Shown here one piece after another: positions 24,447 to 32,103 of a stretch of DNA of 46,247 bases (position 1 is its first letter; each line of letters opens with the position of its first letter). A model generated the notes under the pieces. That model worked only from the letters and a program-made list of their open reading frames with translations, did no database searches and was not told where the DNA came from. A program made the translations under genes and the position numbers. Source of the DNA: an uncultured Mycoplasmatota bacterium (GTDB lineage: Bacteria > Bacillota_I > Bacilli_A > RF39 > UBA660); contig CAMMYS010000010.1 of assembly GCA_946528555.1 (NCBI GenBank), positions 1 to 46,247 of the forward strand. Direction: 5' to 3'.

Positions 24447-25769
24447 ATGATAATTGATGAAGGCAAATTAATTAGTAGATATATTTATTTAGAAAATGAA
24501 TTTGTTTTAAGTAAATTAGAATTAGAAAGAAAAAATGTTCTATTACAAATTAATTTATTAAGAGATTCAATTGCAAGAAACAAATATATTGTTGATGATA
24601 AATCATTAACTCCTGAAGATTCTATGAAAATAGCTAGTCTTTCTCCAGCATTTACATATGAGAGAAATAATCTTACTGAACCTAGAAGAAATATGTATTT
24701 AATGACTATTGCAAAAGATGAAGAGGAATTAAAAAGATATTTAGAATATCTAGGTCAATTAGAAATGGATATTAAAAAATCTAACGATAAAATTGAAGCA
24801 TTAAGAAATGGAAAAATTCCTGGATTAGAAGATCCATCTAAATCAAAAACAGATGAAGATCCAGATAAAGATGATAACGTTATATTAAGTGCTCCAATTG
24901 AGAATGAAGAAGATAAGGATAAAGATAAAGATATAGGCGTAGTTCCTGTAGGGGAAGGTACAACTGAAGGAGCAGGCGAAGCTGAAACTGAAGTTAAAAC
25001 TGAAGGAAAAGATGATCCTGCAGTAGTACCAGTTCCTGTAAAAAATGTAGTTGATCCAAAACCATCTCTATGGAAAAAAATAGGTAAAATGATTGGTGGT
25101 GGAATACTTGCTCTTGCTGCATTAGTAGGAGCAGGATATGGTGGATACAAAGTAATGGAATGGGCACGTGATAAAGGTGAGTATGAAGAGAGTGATCAAG
25201 AAAGACCAACTCCAACTCCAGTACCAACACCAAGACCAGTGCCAACACCACCTGAGTTCAAACCAATTGATGAGATAGAGCCAGTTCAACCTTGGACAAA
25301 TATACCTGAAGAAATAATCAATCCAACTCCAGAGCCAACTCCGGCTCCAACACCAGAGCCAACTCCAACTCCAACACCTGAACCAACTCCAGCACCTGAA
25401 GCATATGTTCCTATTAAACTAGATCCAGGTGAGGAAAATGTTAGACCTCCAGAGTCAGCATTTAATCTTGAAACAGGAGTTGAAGTAACAGCAGATGGAA
25501 CAACTTATACATTTGGACAAGATGGTAGTGTTGAACAAGGCCATGCAGATGTTAGTCAAGATGAAAATGGCTTTACAAATGTAAGTCAAGATGACTTTAC
25601 ACAACAACAAGCACCAACACCATTACCTCCAACTGGTAATGAAGTAGACTATAATACATTTATAGATAATGCTTCACCAGAAGATGCAGCAGCATTAAAT
25701 GAAGCAATGGGAGAAGTTGATTGGAATGCTGATTTAGATGCAGCATTTGCTAGAACTTTACATCAATAG
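24447..25769 (+). CDS. Coiled-coil membrane protein with Pro/Thr/Glu-rich external part
   Basis: 440 aa, ATG after AAGGAG. Residues 1-125 are charged helices (LERKNVLLQINLLRDSIA and later) likely to form a coiled coil. 126-205 are acidic, Asp/Glu/Lys-rich and disordered. One Gly/Ala-rich membrane helix (about 214-233) follows, and then an external segment rich in PTPEPTPAP repeats, like wall-spanning spacers. A final acidic region has no hydrophobic end. The cytoplasmic coiled coil plus wall spacer suggests a structural link between cytoplasm and surface. It follows the previous gene by 2 bases. No family is recognised. Confidence 0.65.
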   Translation: MIIDEGKLISRYIYLENEFVLSKLELERKNVLLQINLLRDSIARNKYIVDDKSLTPEDSMKIASLSPAFTYERNNLTEPRRNMYLMTIAKDEEELKRYLEYLGQLEMDIKKSNDKIEALRNGKIPGLEDPSKSKTDEDPDKDDNVILSAPIENEEDKDKDKDIGVVPVGEGTTEGAGEAETEVKTEGKDDPAVVPVPVKNVVDPKPSLWKKIGKMIGGGILALAALVGAGYGGYKVMEWARDKGEYEESDQERPTPTPVPTPRPVPTPPEFKPIDEIEPVQPWTNIPEEIINPTPEPTPAPTPEPTPTPTPEPTPAPEAYVPIKLDPGEENVRPPESAFNLETGVEVTADGTTYTFGQDGSVEQGHADVSQDENGFTNVSQDDFTQQQAPTPLPPTGNEVDYNTFIDNASPEDAAALNEAMGEVDWNADLDAAFARTLHQ

Positions 25770-25787
25770 TAAACGGAGGAAAAAAGA

Positions 25788-26030
25788 ATGGAAAATTTAA
25801 CTAATCAAATTTTAGAATTAGCTGATGGTAAAAACTATTTTATAGTTAGACAAGCTGTGTATGGGGGAAAAACTTATTATTTTGCAGCAGAGGTAACACC
25901 AGATGAAGAAGATTTCACAAACAATTTCCTATTTTTAGAAAGAGTTGAAGAAGATGGAAAGTTTATGGTTAAAGTTGTTACTGATCCAAAAATATTAGAA
26001 GTTTTATCAAAAAATATTAAATTAGATTAA
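25788..26030 (+). CDS. Small DUF1292-like protein
   Basis: 80 aa with CGGAGG before the ATG. The layout (acidic N-terminus, FIVRQAVYGGKTYYFAAEV, NFLFLERVEEDGKFMVKVV, terminal helix) resembles DUF1292/YrzB proteins, small cytoplasmic proteins of unknown role in Bacillota. It is the last gene of the surface-protein unit and ends in a strong terminator. The match is by pattern only and is moderately uncertain. Confidence 0.55.
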   Translation: MENLTNQILELADGKNYFIVRQAVYGGKTYYFAAEVTPDEEDFTNNFLFLERVEEDGKFMVKVVTDPKILEVLSKNIKLD

Positions 26031-26057
26031 ATCTTTTCAGAAATGAAAAGATTTTTT
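26030..26057 (+). terminator. Intrinsic terminator
   Basis: 10-bp stem AATCTTTTCA/TGAAAAGATT with GAAA loop and T-run. Confidence 0.9.
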
Positions 26058-26067
26058 CATTAAAAAA

Positions 26068-26076
26068 TGATAAAAT
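26068..26076 (+). promoter_or_regulatory. Extended -10 promoter of lspA, leaderless
   Basis: TGATAAAAT ends six bases before the lspA ATG at 26083, so transcription should begin at or beside the start codon; no SD exists. Same geometry as at the traX-like gene. Confidence 0.6.
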
Positions 26077-26082
26077 ATATAT

Positions 26083-26565
26083 ATGAAAAAGAAGGCTATA
26101 AGAATAATTATTATAAATATGCTTTTAGTATTAATAGATGTACTATCTAAAGAATTAATTATTAGAAGTTTATCATTAAATGAAAGTATAATAATCATTA
26201 AAAATTTTTTAAAGATTACATATATTAAAAATACAGGAGCAGCTTTTGGTATATTAAGTAATAATATATTATTATTGATAGGTATTACTATTTTATTAGT
26301 TGCTTATTTAACAAAAGAACTTGTTAAATCAAAGTCTAATATTAGTATTATTTCATATGTATTAATAATTAGTGGTGCTTTTGGTAATTTGATTGATAGA
26401 GTATTTAGAAAATATGTAATAGATTTTATTTCATTTACATTATTTGGTCGTGAAATGGCTATATTTAATATAGCTGATACATTTATTACAATAGGTATAT
26501 TTTTACTAATATTTAATATTATTAAGGAGGAAATTCATGAAAGAAATAAAAGTAAATCAAGATAA
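26083..26565 (+). CDS. lspA: Signal peptidase II (lipoprotein signal peptidase)
   Basis: 160 aa, four membrane helices. It removes signal peptides from prolipoproteins. The conserved NTGAAFGI and the two catalytic Asp are present: D105 in GNLIDRV and D132 in FNIADTF. Several lipoproteins in this window (the thioredoxin-like, cyclophilin and two small ones) are likely substrates. The mRNA seems leaderless. It overlaps rluD by 29 bases, the usual lspA-rluD pairing in Bacillota. Confidence 0.95.
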   Translation: MKKKAIRIIIINMLLVLIDVLSKELIIRSLSLNESIIIIKNFLKITYIKNTGAAFGILSNNILLLIGITILLVAYLTKELVKSKSNISIISYVLIISGAFGNLIDRVFRKYVIDFISFTLFGREMAIFNIADTFITIGIFLLIFNIIKEEIHERNKSKSR

Positions 26566-27436
26566 TCATTTAAAAAGATTAGATGTTTTTCTTACAGATG
26601 AATTAGGTGAAAGTAGAAACTTCATTCTTAAGAATATTAAAAGTGGAAAGATACTTGTTAATAATAAAATTGTTAAAGGTGGATATCTAGTTAAAGAAAA
26701 TGATATTATTACAATAGATGATTTAACAGTTGATAATACTGTTAAAGCAGAAAATATAGATGTTGAAATCTTATATGAAGATGATGATATAATTGTTGTT
26801 AATAAAAGAAGTGGAATGGTTGTTCATCCTGGTAATGGAAATCATTCAGGTACTTTAGTTAATGCATTAATGTACCACACAGATGAACTATCAGATGAAG
26901 GTGGTAGTGAAAGATGTGGTATAGTTCATAGAATAGATAAAGATACTAGTGGTGTATTATTAATTGCTAAAACAAATAAAGCTCATAAAATATTGAGTGA
27001 TGATTTTAAAAATAAAAGAATTAAAAGAAAATATATTGCTTTAGTACATGGTATTATTGATAATAATAAAGGTAAGATTAATGCTCCAATTGGAAGAGAT
27101 AAAATTGATCGAAAGAAAATGGCAGTAACAGATATTAATGCTAAGAATGCAGTTACTAATTTTACTGTACTTGATAGATTTAAAAATACAACGTTAGTTG
27201 AATTAATACTTGAAACAGGAAGAACTCATCAAATAAGAGTACATATGGCATACATAGGTCATCCTGTAGTAAATGATCCAGTTTATTCAAATAAAAAGTG
27301 CTATAACGATTATGGTCAAATGTTACATGCAGAGTATTTAGGATTTAATCATCCTATTACAAAAGAGTTTATGGAATTTAGTGTAGAACCTGAAAAAGAG
27401 TTTAATGAAATATTAGAATACTATAAGAACTTATAA
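26537..27436 (+). CDS. rluD: RluD-family rRNA pseudouridine synthase
   Basis: 299 aa, with AAGGAGG before the ATG, inside the end of lspA. The N-terminal S4 RNA-binding domain (KRLDVFL to about 60) precedes the catalytic domain with VVNKRSGMVVHPG, HRIDKDTSG (catalytic D134), RKYIALVHG and LETGRTHQIRVH. It isomerises uridines in 23S rRNA, by analogy helix 69. In Bacilli this is the YlyB-type enzyme next to lspA. Exact target positions are not provable from sequence. Confidence 0.92.
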   Translation: MKEIKVNQDNHLKRLDVFLTDELGESRNFILKNIKSGKILVNNKIVKGGYLVKENDIITIDDLTVDNTVKAENIDVEILYEDDDIIVVNKRSGMVVHPGNGNHSGTLVNALMYHTDELSDEGGSERCGIVHRIDKDTSGVLLIAKTNKAHKILSDDFKNKRIKRKYIALVHGIIDNNKGKINAPIGRDKIDRKKMAVTDINAKNAVTNFTVLDRFKNTTLVELILETGRTHQIRVHMAYIGHPVVNDPVYSNKKCYNDYGQMLHAEYLGFNHPITKEFMEFSVEPEKEFNEILEYYKNL

Positions 27437-27488
27437 CTTTACTATATATGGAAAAAATAGTAAAATTATATGTTGAAAGGAAGAAATA

Positions 27489-28631
27489 ATGAATATAAAG
27501 ATAGACAAAAAAGATGATATTATTTTAAAAATATTACATTATTTTATCACTGAAGAAGATTATAAACCTGTTATTATAAATGGTCTTGAAAATGAAATAT
27601 GGTTAGAAAATATGGAACAAGATCTTCAATTAATAAGAATTAATACTAACTATATTCATAACAATGAACAATTGAAAACAGATATATATAAAGCTAAAAC
27701 AATAATGAAAAGTATTAAGAAGAGTACTTTATCATTAAATATGAATCTATTAAATCTTTTATTAGATACAGGAGATAGTGTTAGTTTTAATAATATAGAT
27801 ATGAAAGGAATAGAAACTATTAAAGTTGATAAAATAAGTGACTTTAAGAAGAATAAGGTGGTTGGAGTATTTTTCCCTAAAGTAAAAGATCAAATATTAA
27901 ATGAAAAAATGGATCCAATTGAGTTTCTTAAGTTAACAGAAGATATGAATGAGAAAACAATAAAAAATGAAAAGAAATTAGCAAGAATATTTAGTCCTAA
28001 GAAACCTGTTATTACATACATATTAATAGTATTAAATATTATGATGTTTATGTATACAATGTTATATGATCAAAATGGTAATGTAACTTATATGCTTGCT
28101 AATAATTATATGGGTGTTAGAAATGGTGAGTATTATAGATTACTTACATCTATGTTCTTACATGCTAATATATATCACTTAATATTTAATATGTATGCAT
28201 TATATGTTATGGGACCTCAAGTAGAAAGGTATTATGGTAAATTAAAATTTGCTTTTGTATATATACTTGGTGGTTTAATGGGTAGTGTATTCTCTTGTGT
28301 ATTTATGGATGCTAATTCATATGGAGTAGGAGCCAGCGGAGCAATATTTGCTTTATTTGGAAGTACTGCTTATTTTACATATTATTACAGAGCAACATTA
28401 CAAAGTTTATTAAGAAGTAATATTGTTCCAGTTATATTAGTTAACTTATTCTTAAGTTTAGTTATTCCAAATGTTGATATATTTGCACACATTGGTGGAT
28501 TAATTGGCGGTGTTCTTGTATCAATGTGGATTGGAATAGGGGATAAGAATAGAAAAGCAGATCAAATAAATGGAGCTATAGTATTTATAAGTATGTTCTT
28601 ATTTATGCTATATTTAACACTTACAAAATAA
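27489..28631 (+). CDS. Rhomboid intramembrane serine protease, GluP-like
   Basis: 380 aa, with GAAAGGAAG before the ATG. Residues 1-170 are a soluble cytoplasmic domain of alpha/beta type, as in GluP/YqgP of Bacillus. The rhomboid core follows: HANIYHLIFNMYALYVMGPQVE, the catalytic Ser motif GASGAIFALFGS and the catalytic His in HIGGLIGGV. Roughly seven membrane helices. Rhomboids cut helices of membrane proteins; GluP handles quality control of a magnesium transporter. No TPR tail is seen. It is possibly on the lspA-rluD transcript and ends at a shared terminator. Confidence 0.9.
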   Translation: MNIKIDKKDDIILKILHYFITEEDYKPVIINGLENEIWLENMEQDLQLIRINTNYIHNNEQLKTDIYKAKTIMKSIKKSTLSLNMNLLNLLLDTGDSVSFNNIDMKGIETIKVDKISDFKKNKVVGVFFPKVKDQILNEKMDPIEFLKLTEDMNEKTIKNEKKLARIFSPKKPVITYILIVLNIMMFMYTMLYDQNGNVTYMLANNYMGVRNGEYYRLLTSMFLHANIYHLIFNMYALYVMGPQVERYYGKLKFAFVYILGGLMGSVFSCVFMDANSYGVGASGAIFALFGSTAYFTYYYRATLQSLLRSNIVPVILVNLFLSLVIPNVDIFAHIGGLIGGVLVSMWIGIGDKNRKADQINGAIVFISMFLFMLYLTLTK

Positions 28632-28658
28632 AAAAGAACTTTTAAAGTTCTTTTTTTA
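28631..28658. terminator. Bidirectional terminator
   Basis: AAAAAGAAC/GTTCTTTTT stem extended by TTT/AAA, between the convergent rhomboid and lexA genes. Confidence 0.85.
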
Positions 28659-29273
28659 TATCTTCCTATATAAGCCAATTGCTTTACCAAGAATAGTAAC
28701 ATTATTTAATATTATTGGTTCCAAAGCATCATTTTCAGGTTGTAATCTTATATGATTTTTTTCTTTATAAAATCTTTTTAAAGTCACTTCATTTTCATCA
28801 GTCATTGCTACTATGATATCACCATTATTAGCATCTTTTTGTTTTTTAACAATTACTATATCATCATCAAGTATTCCAGCATTAATCATGCTTTCTCCAT
28901 TAACTACAAGACTAAATACTTCTGTATTATTTGGAATTAATTCTTTTGGTAAGTTAAAAAACTCATTTGGATTTTCAATAGCTTCAATAGGATTTCCAGC
29001 AGCAACTTTTCCAAGTAATGGAACTTCAACAACATTTTCATCTTTAAGAGCATATTCATTTGGAACATTTAATTCAATTGTTCTAAATTTACTAGCTGTT
29101 TGTTTAATATAACCTTTTTCAGTTAATTTTTTAAGATGAACAAACATTGTAGCAGTACTACTAAGATTACATAATGCACATAGTTCACGTATAGTAGGGG
29201 CATAGCCATTTTCTGCAATGAACTTTTTAATTACATTAAGTATTGATGCTTGTTTTTGAGTTAGCTTTTCCAT
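28656..29273 (-). CDS. lexA: SOS repressor LexA
   Basis: 205 aa from the ATG at 29273 (SD AAAGGAGTGAT); an upstream ATG at 29294 is less well placed. The N-terminal winged helix has TIRELCALCNLSSTATMFVHL. The self-cleavage site is A92-G93 in GKVAAGNP. The catalytic dyad is S128 (NGESM) and K166 (TLKRF). LexA represses DNA-damage genes until RecA-ssDNA triggers its autocleavage. Length equals the Bacillota norm. The upstream region has a plausible LexA operator in the promoter spacer, implying autoregulation. Confidence 0.96.
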   Translation of the reverse strand: MEKLTQKQASILNVIKKFIAENGYAPTIRELCALCNLSSTATMFVHLKKLTEKGYIKQTASKFRTIELNVPNEYALKDENVVEVPLLGKVAAGNPIEAIENPNEFFNLPKELIPNNTEVFSLVVNGESMINAGILDDDIVIVKKQKDANNGDIIVAMTDENEVTLKRFYKEKNHIRLQPENDALEPIILNNVTILGKAIGLYRKI

Positions 29274-29296
29274 AAAAATCACTCCTTTATACATTT

Positions 29297-29325
29297 ATAT
29301 TAACACACAAACAAATGATTGTAAA
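29297..29325 (-). promoter_or_regulatory. lexA promoter with candidate LexA operator
   Basis: Minus strand: TTTACA (29320-29325), 17 bp, TAATAT (29297-29302). CAATCATTTGTTTG (29308-29321) sits in the spacer and matches 7 of 10 fixed positions of the Gram-positive box CGAACN4GTTCG. Confidence 0.55.
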
Positions 29326-29337
29326 TATACAAAATAA

Positions 29338-29363
29338 AAGAAACTTCATTTTTGAAGTTTCTT
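29338..29363 (-). terminator. Terminator of the PilB-like gene
   Basis: Minus strand: 11-bp stem AAGAAACTTCA/TGAAGTTTCTT with 4-base loop, then TTATTTT. It overlaps the stop and insulates lexA. Confidence 0.82.
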
Positions 29364-31413
29364 ATTGAAACATTTCTAAGTTTTTAGGAATTTCTCCAGT
29401 ATTTAAGTTTACAGCTGCTGCTGTATTATTTGGAGGAATTACTGCACTTAATACAACTTTTTCTTTTTCAACAATTGGTTGTTCAAATAGCAATCCACTA
29501 GGATTATCATCTTTTGATGGCATTACTAATGCATCAGATGGGTTTTCAGCACCAGTATTTGTTGGAATAGTAAATGCATTATCAGTTTTTCCAGGATTGA
29601 TTACTATTTGTTGCATTGAATGTTCTGTAGTACTTGGTGTTGCGGCAGGTGCTGTAGATTGTACAGTAGTTGCTGCAGGAGTTGCAGGTTGTGCAACTGG
29701 TTGTTGGACTGTTTGTTGTGGTTGAGTACTAACTGTTGTTTCTAATATTTCAAGAGCAGGTACTGTTGGTACTTCTAAAGCTGGTAATGGATTCATAATT
29801 GCAGCTTCAGTTTTAACTTCAGTAGCTGTTTCTAATATTTCTAATTTCATTTCTGTTGGTTGTTCAATTACTACAGGAGTAGTTGTAGCTTCTGTTATAA
29901 CTTCAACTTTTGCTTCTGTTGGAGCCTCAGTAGGGGCTTCAGTTACAATTTCAACTTTTGCTTCTGTTGGAGCCTCAGTAGGAGCTTTAGTTACAACCTC
30001 AGTTTTAGCTTCAGTAGGAGTTTCAGTTGGTTTTTCACTTACTGCAGCAGCTACTGTAGCAGCAGCACCAGCGGCAGCTGCAACTGTTGGAGTTGCACTA
30101 GCAGCTTCAGTAGGTTTTTCATTACCAGGTTTTTTATCAAAATTACTTGGTTTTGTTCTGAATTGTTCTCCAGCAGAGAAGTCATTCATTCCATTTTCTT
30201 CTAATTCTTTAGTAATAGCTAAGTCGTTTTCTAAGTCTGATAACTTTAATATTTCATCAAATGAAGTTTCACCTTCAACAACTTTATCTAAACCATCTTG
30301 AAGTAAGGTATGTGTATTACCATGACCATAAACTAACTTACGCATTGTTTCTTTATCAACAGAGTTTGTAATACCAGTTCTAACTTCATCGTTAATGAAT
30401 AAAACTTCTGCAATAGCAACCCTGTTTTTATAACCATGAGTACATTTATCACATCCATCTGGATTAACGTCATATACTTTTTCTATATCTTGATGTAATA
30501 CATCATGAACTAATTTCTTTTCATAGTCAGAAGCTTCTCTTTCTATTTTACAATATGGACATAACTTTCTAGCAAGTTTTTGTGAAATGATACCAGATAG
30601 AGAAGTACCAATTAAGTATCTTTCAACTCCCATATCTATTAAACGTTCAATAGTAGTTAATGCACTATTGGTGTGGATTGTAGAAAGAACTTTGTGTCCT
30701 GTGATAGAAGCTCTAACTGCGATTTGTGCTGTCTCAGTATCACGAATCTCACCGATCATAATAATATCAGGGTCTTGACGTAAGATACTTCTTAAAACGT
30801 TTGCGAAGTCTAAACCAATTTCTTGTTGAGCTTGTACTTGGTTTAATCCTTCTATATCCATTTCGACTGGGTCTTCAACAGTGATAATATTAACTTCTCT
30901 TGTATTTAATCTTTGTAAGATTGAGTAAACTGTTGTTGATTTACCAGAACCAGTGGCACCAGTTACAAGAACGATACCATTTGGAACAGCAACCATTTTA
31001 AATATTTTATTTAAGTTTTCTTCAGAGAAACCTAAAGTTTCTAAACCTTGCAAACTCTTTGAATAATCTAAGATACGAAGAACGACTTTTTCTCCACAGT
31101 TTGTAGGTAGAGAAGAAACACGAAGGTCAAGCATTTTATCGCCGATTTTACTTTTGATAGCACCGTCTTGTGGAAGTCTTGTTTCCATGATGTTCATACT
31201 TGCTATCATCTTAACACGAGATATCATGTTACGTTTAAATTCCATTGGAACAGTCGAATAATCGTGTAAAACACCGTCTACACGCATTCTAATAGTAATA
31301 AATTCTTTGCTTGGGTCAAAGTGGATATCGCTGGCACCCTTCTTGACACCATCTAGTAATATTTCGTTAACAATCTCAACGATTGGTATTTTGTCAAACT
31401 CAAAAACCTTCAT
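29362..31413 (-). CDS. PilB/GspE-type pilus assembly ATPase with low-complexity tail
   Basis: 683 aa, ATG at 31413 with AAAGAGGTG. Residues 1-400 are a secretion ATPase without the usual N-terminal MshEN/GspE_N domain: GASDIHFDP, VTGATGSGKSTTV (Walker A), VEDPVE (Asp box), LRQDPDIIMIGEIRDTETA (Walker B), a His box (STIHTNSA), and the zinc motif CPYC...CDKC. Such ATPases power type IV pilus or competence pseudopilus assembly. From about residue 407 the protein continues as a 275-residue tail rich in Thr, Glu, Ala and Pro with tandem TEAPTEAPTEAK units, which is not part of the family. A prepilin gene is divergent next to it. Confidence 0.9.
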   Translation of the reverse strand: MKVFEFDKIPIVEIVNEILLDGVKKGASDIHFDPSKEFITIRMRVDGVLHDYSTVPMEFKRNMISRVKMIASMNIMETRLPQDGAIKSKIGDKMLDLRVSSLPTNCGEKVVLRILDYSKSLQGLETLGFSEENLNKIFKMVAVPNGIVLVTGATGSGKSTTVYSILQRLNTREVNIITVEDPVEMDIEGLNQVQAQQEIGLDFANVLRSILRQDPDIIMIGEIRDTETAQIAVRASITGHKVLSTIHTNSALTTIERLIDMGVERYLIGTSLSGIISQKLARKLCPYCKIEREASDYEKKLVHDVLHQDIEKVYDVNPDGCDKCTHGYKNRVAIAEVLFINDEVRTGITNSVDKETMRKLVYGHGNTHTLLQDGLDKVVEGETSFDEILKLSDLENDLAITKELEENGMNDFSAGEQFRTKPSNFDKKPGNEKPTEAASATPTVAAAAGAAATVAAAVSEKPTETPTEAKTEVVTKAPTEAPTEAKVEIVTEAPTEAPTEAKVEVITEATTTPVVIEQPTEMKLEILETATEVKTEAAIMNPLPALEVPTVPALEILETTVSTQPQQTVQQPVAQPATPAATTVQSTAPAATPSTTEHSMQQIVINPGKTDNAFTIPTNTGAENPSDALVMPSKDDNPSGLLFEQPIVEKEKVVLSAVIPPNNTAAAVNLNTGEIPKNLEMFQ
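29889..30006 (-). repeat. 48-bp tandem repeats in the PilB-like tail
   Basis: Two adjacent near-identical 48-bp units (29911-29958 and 29959-30006) with a partial one to the left encode TEAPTEAPTEAKVEIV-like 16-residue units. Flanking sequence has further degenerate PTE(A/T) units. Confidence 0.75.
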
Positions 31414-31439
31414 CCGCGCACCTCTTTATTCTATAAATA

Positions 31440-31468
31440 ATTATATAATATTATAATGCTTATTTCAA
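31440..31468 (-). promoter_or_regulatory. Promoter of the PilB-like gene
   Basis: Minus strand TTGAAA (31463-31468), 17 bp, TATAAT (31440-31445). Confidence 0.65.
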
Positions 31469-31476
31469 GAAAATTA

Positions 31477-31506
31477 TTGTCTTTATTTTGTTTTTTATGA
31501 TATACT
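31477..31506 (+). promoter_or_regulatory. Promoter of the prepilin-proS unit
   Basis: TTGTCT, 18 bp, TATACT with TG one base upstream. Divergent from the PilB-like promoter, so the ATPase and pilin could be co-regulated. Confidence 0.6.
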
Positions 31507-31536
31507 TGTATCGTAATAAAATAGAGAGGTTTAGTT

Positions 31537-32103
31537 ATGAATAAAAAAGGTATGACATTAGTTGAATTAATAGCTGTAATTGCAATAATAGCAATATTAA
31601 CTTTAATGATTGCGCCAAATATTCTTGAAATGAGAAGAGCTTCAATTAGATCAACAATAGATAATAAAATTAAAAAAGTTAAAAATGCTGCAATTGTATA
31701 TGCTGAAGATAATTTATCTAGTGTTCCAAATGAATATAGTAATCCTAATCTAAAATATGATATTAGATATTACAATATTTGTATGGATAATAAATCTTTT
31801 ACTTATTCTGATGAAAATGTTAATAGTGCCAATTTAGATGGTGCTGGTTTAAAATGTGAAGATTATTGTTTAGTTGTATATATAGGTACATTAATTGAAC
31901 AAGGATATTTAATAGGTGATAATGAAGATAAAACACAAATGTTAAATTCATTAACTGGTGCTAGTATTAATGATAGAAGAGTTTGTGTTAGATATGATAC
32001 AAATGTAGTTACTAAGAGAAACAAATCTGATAATACAGAATCAACAAGAAAATTAGAAGCATATATTGTAGATGAAGGTAACTTATATGAAGGCCTTAAG
32101 TAA
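31537..32103 (+). CDS. Type IV prepilin-like protein
   Basis: 188 aa, with AGAGAGG before the ATG. The N-terminus MNKKG-MTLVELIAVIAIIAIL is a classic class III signal: cleavage by a prepilin peptidase after Gly5, with Glu at mature position 5. The C-terminal head has two or three Cys (YNICMDNKS, CEDYCLVVYIG) and the pattern VVYIGTLIEQGYLIGD also seen in the surface protein at 22687. It should be polymerised by the divergent PilB-like ATPase. PilC and prepilin peptidase are not in the window. Its 3' end overlaps proS by 17 bases. Confidence 0.9.
   Translation: MNKKGMTLVELIAVIAIIAILTLMIAPNILEMRRASIRSTIDNKIKKVKNAAIVYAEDNLSSVPNEYSNPNLKYDIRYYNICMDNKSFTYSDENVNSANLDGAGLKCEDYCLVVYIGTLIEQGYLIGDNEDKTQMLNSLTGASINDRRVCVRYDTNVVTKRNKSDNTESTRKLEAYIVDEGNLYEGLK

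Noticed and set aside
24755..25251. Two minus-strand ORFs over the coiled-coil/PTPEP gene
   Set aside because: Low-complexity shadows of the Pro/Thr/Glu repeats with no start signals.
29889..30040. CRISPR-like direct repeats
   Set aside because: The 48-bp units are contiguous, in frame and translated as TEAP repeats; no spacers or cas genes.
29860..30204. Plus-strand Ser/Phe/Cys-rich ORF opposite the PilB-like tail
   Set aside because: Composition is an artefact of the tandem repeats of the minus-strand gene; no SD.
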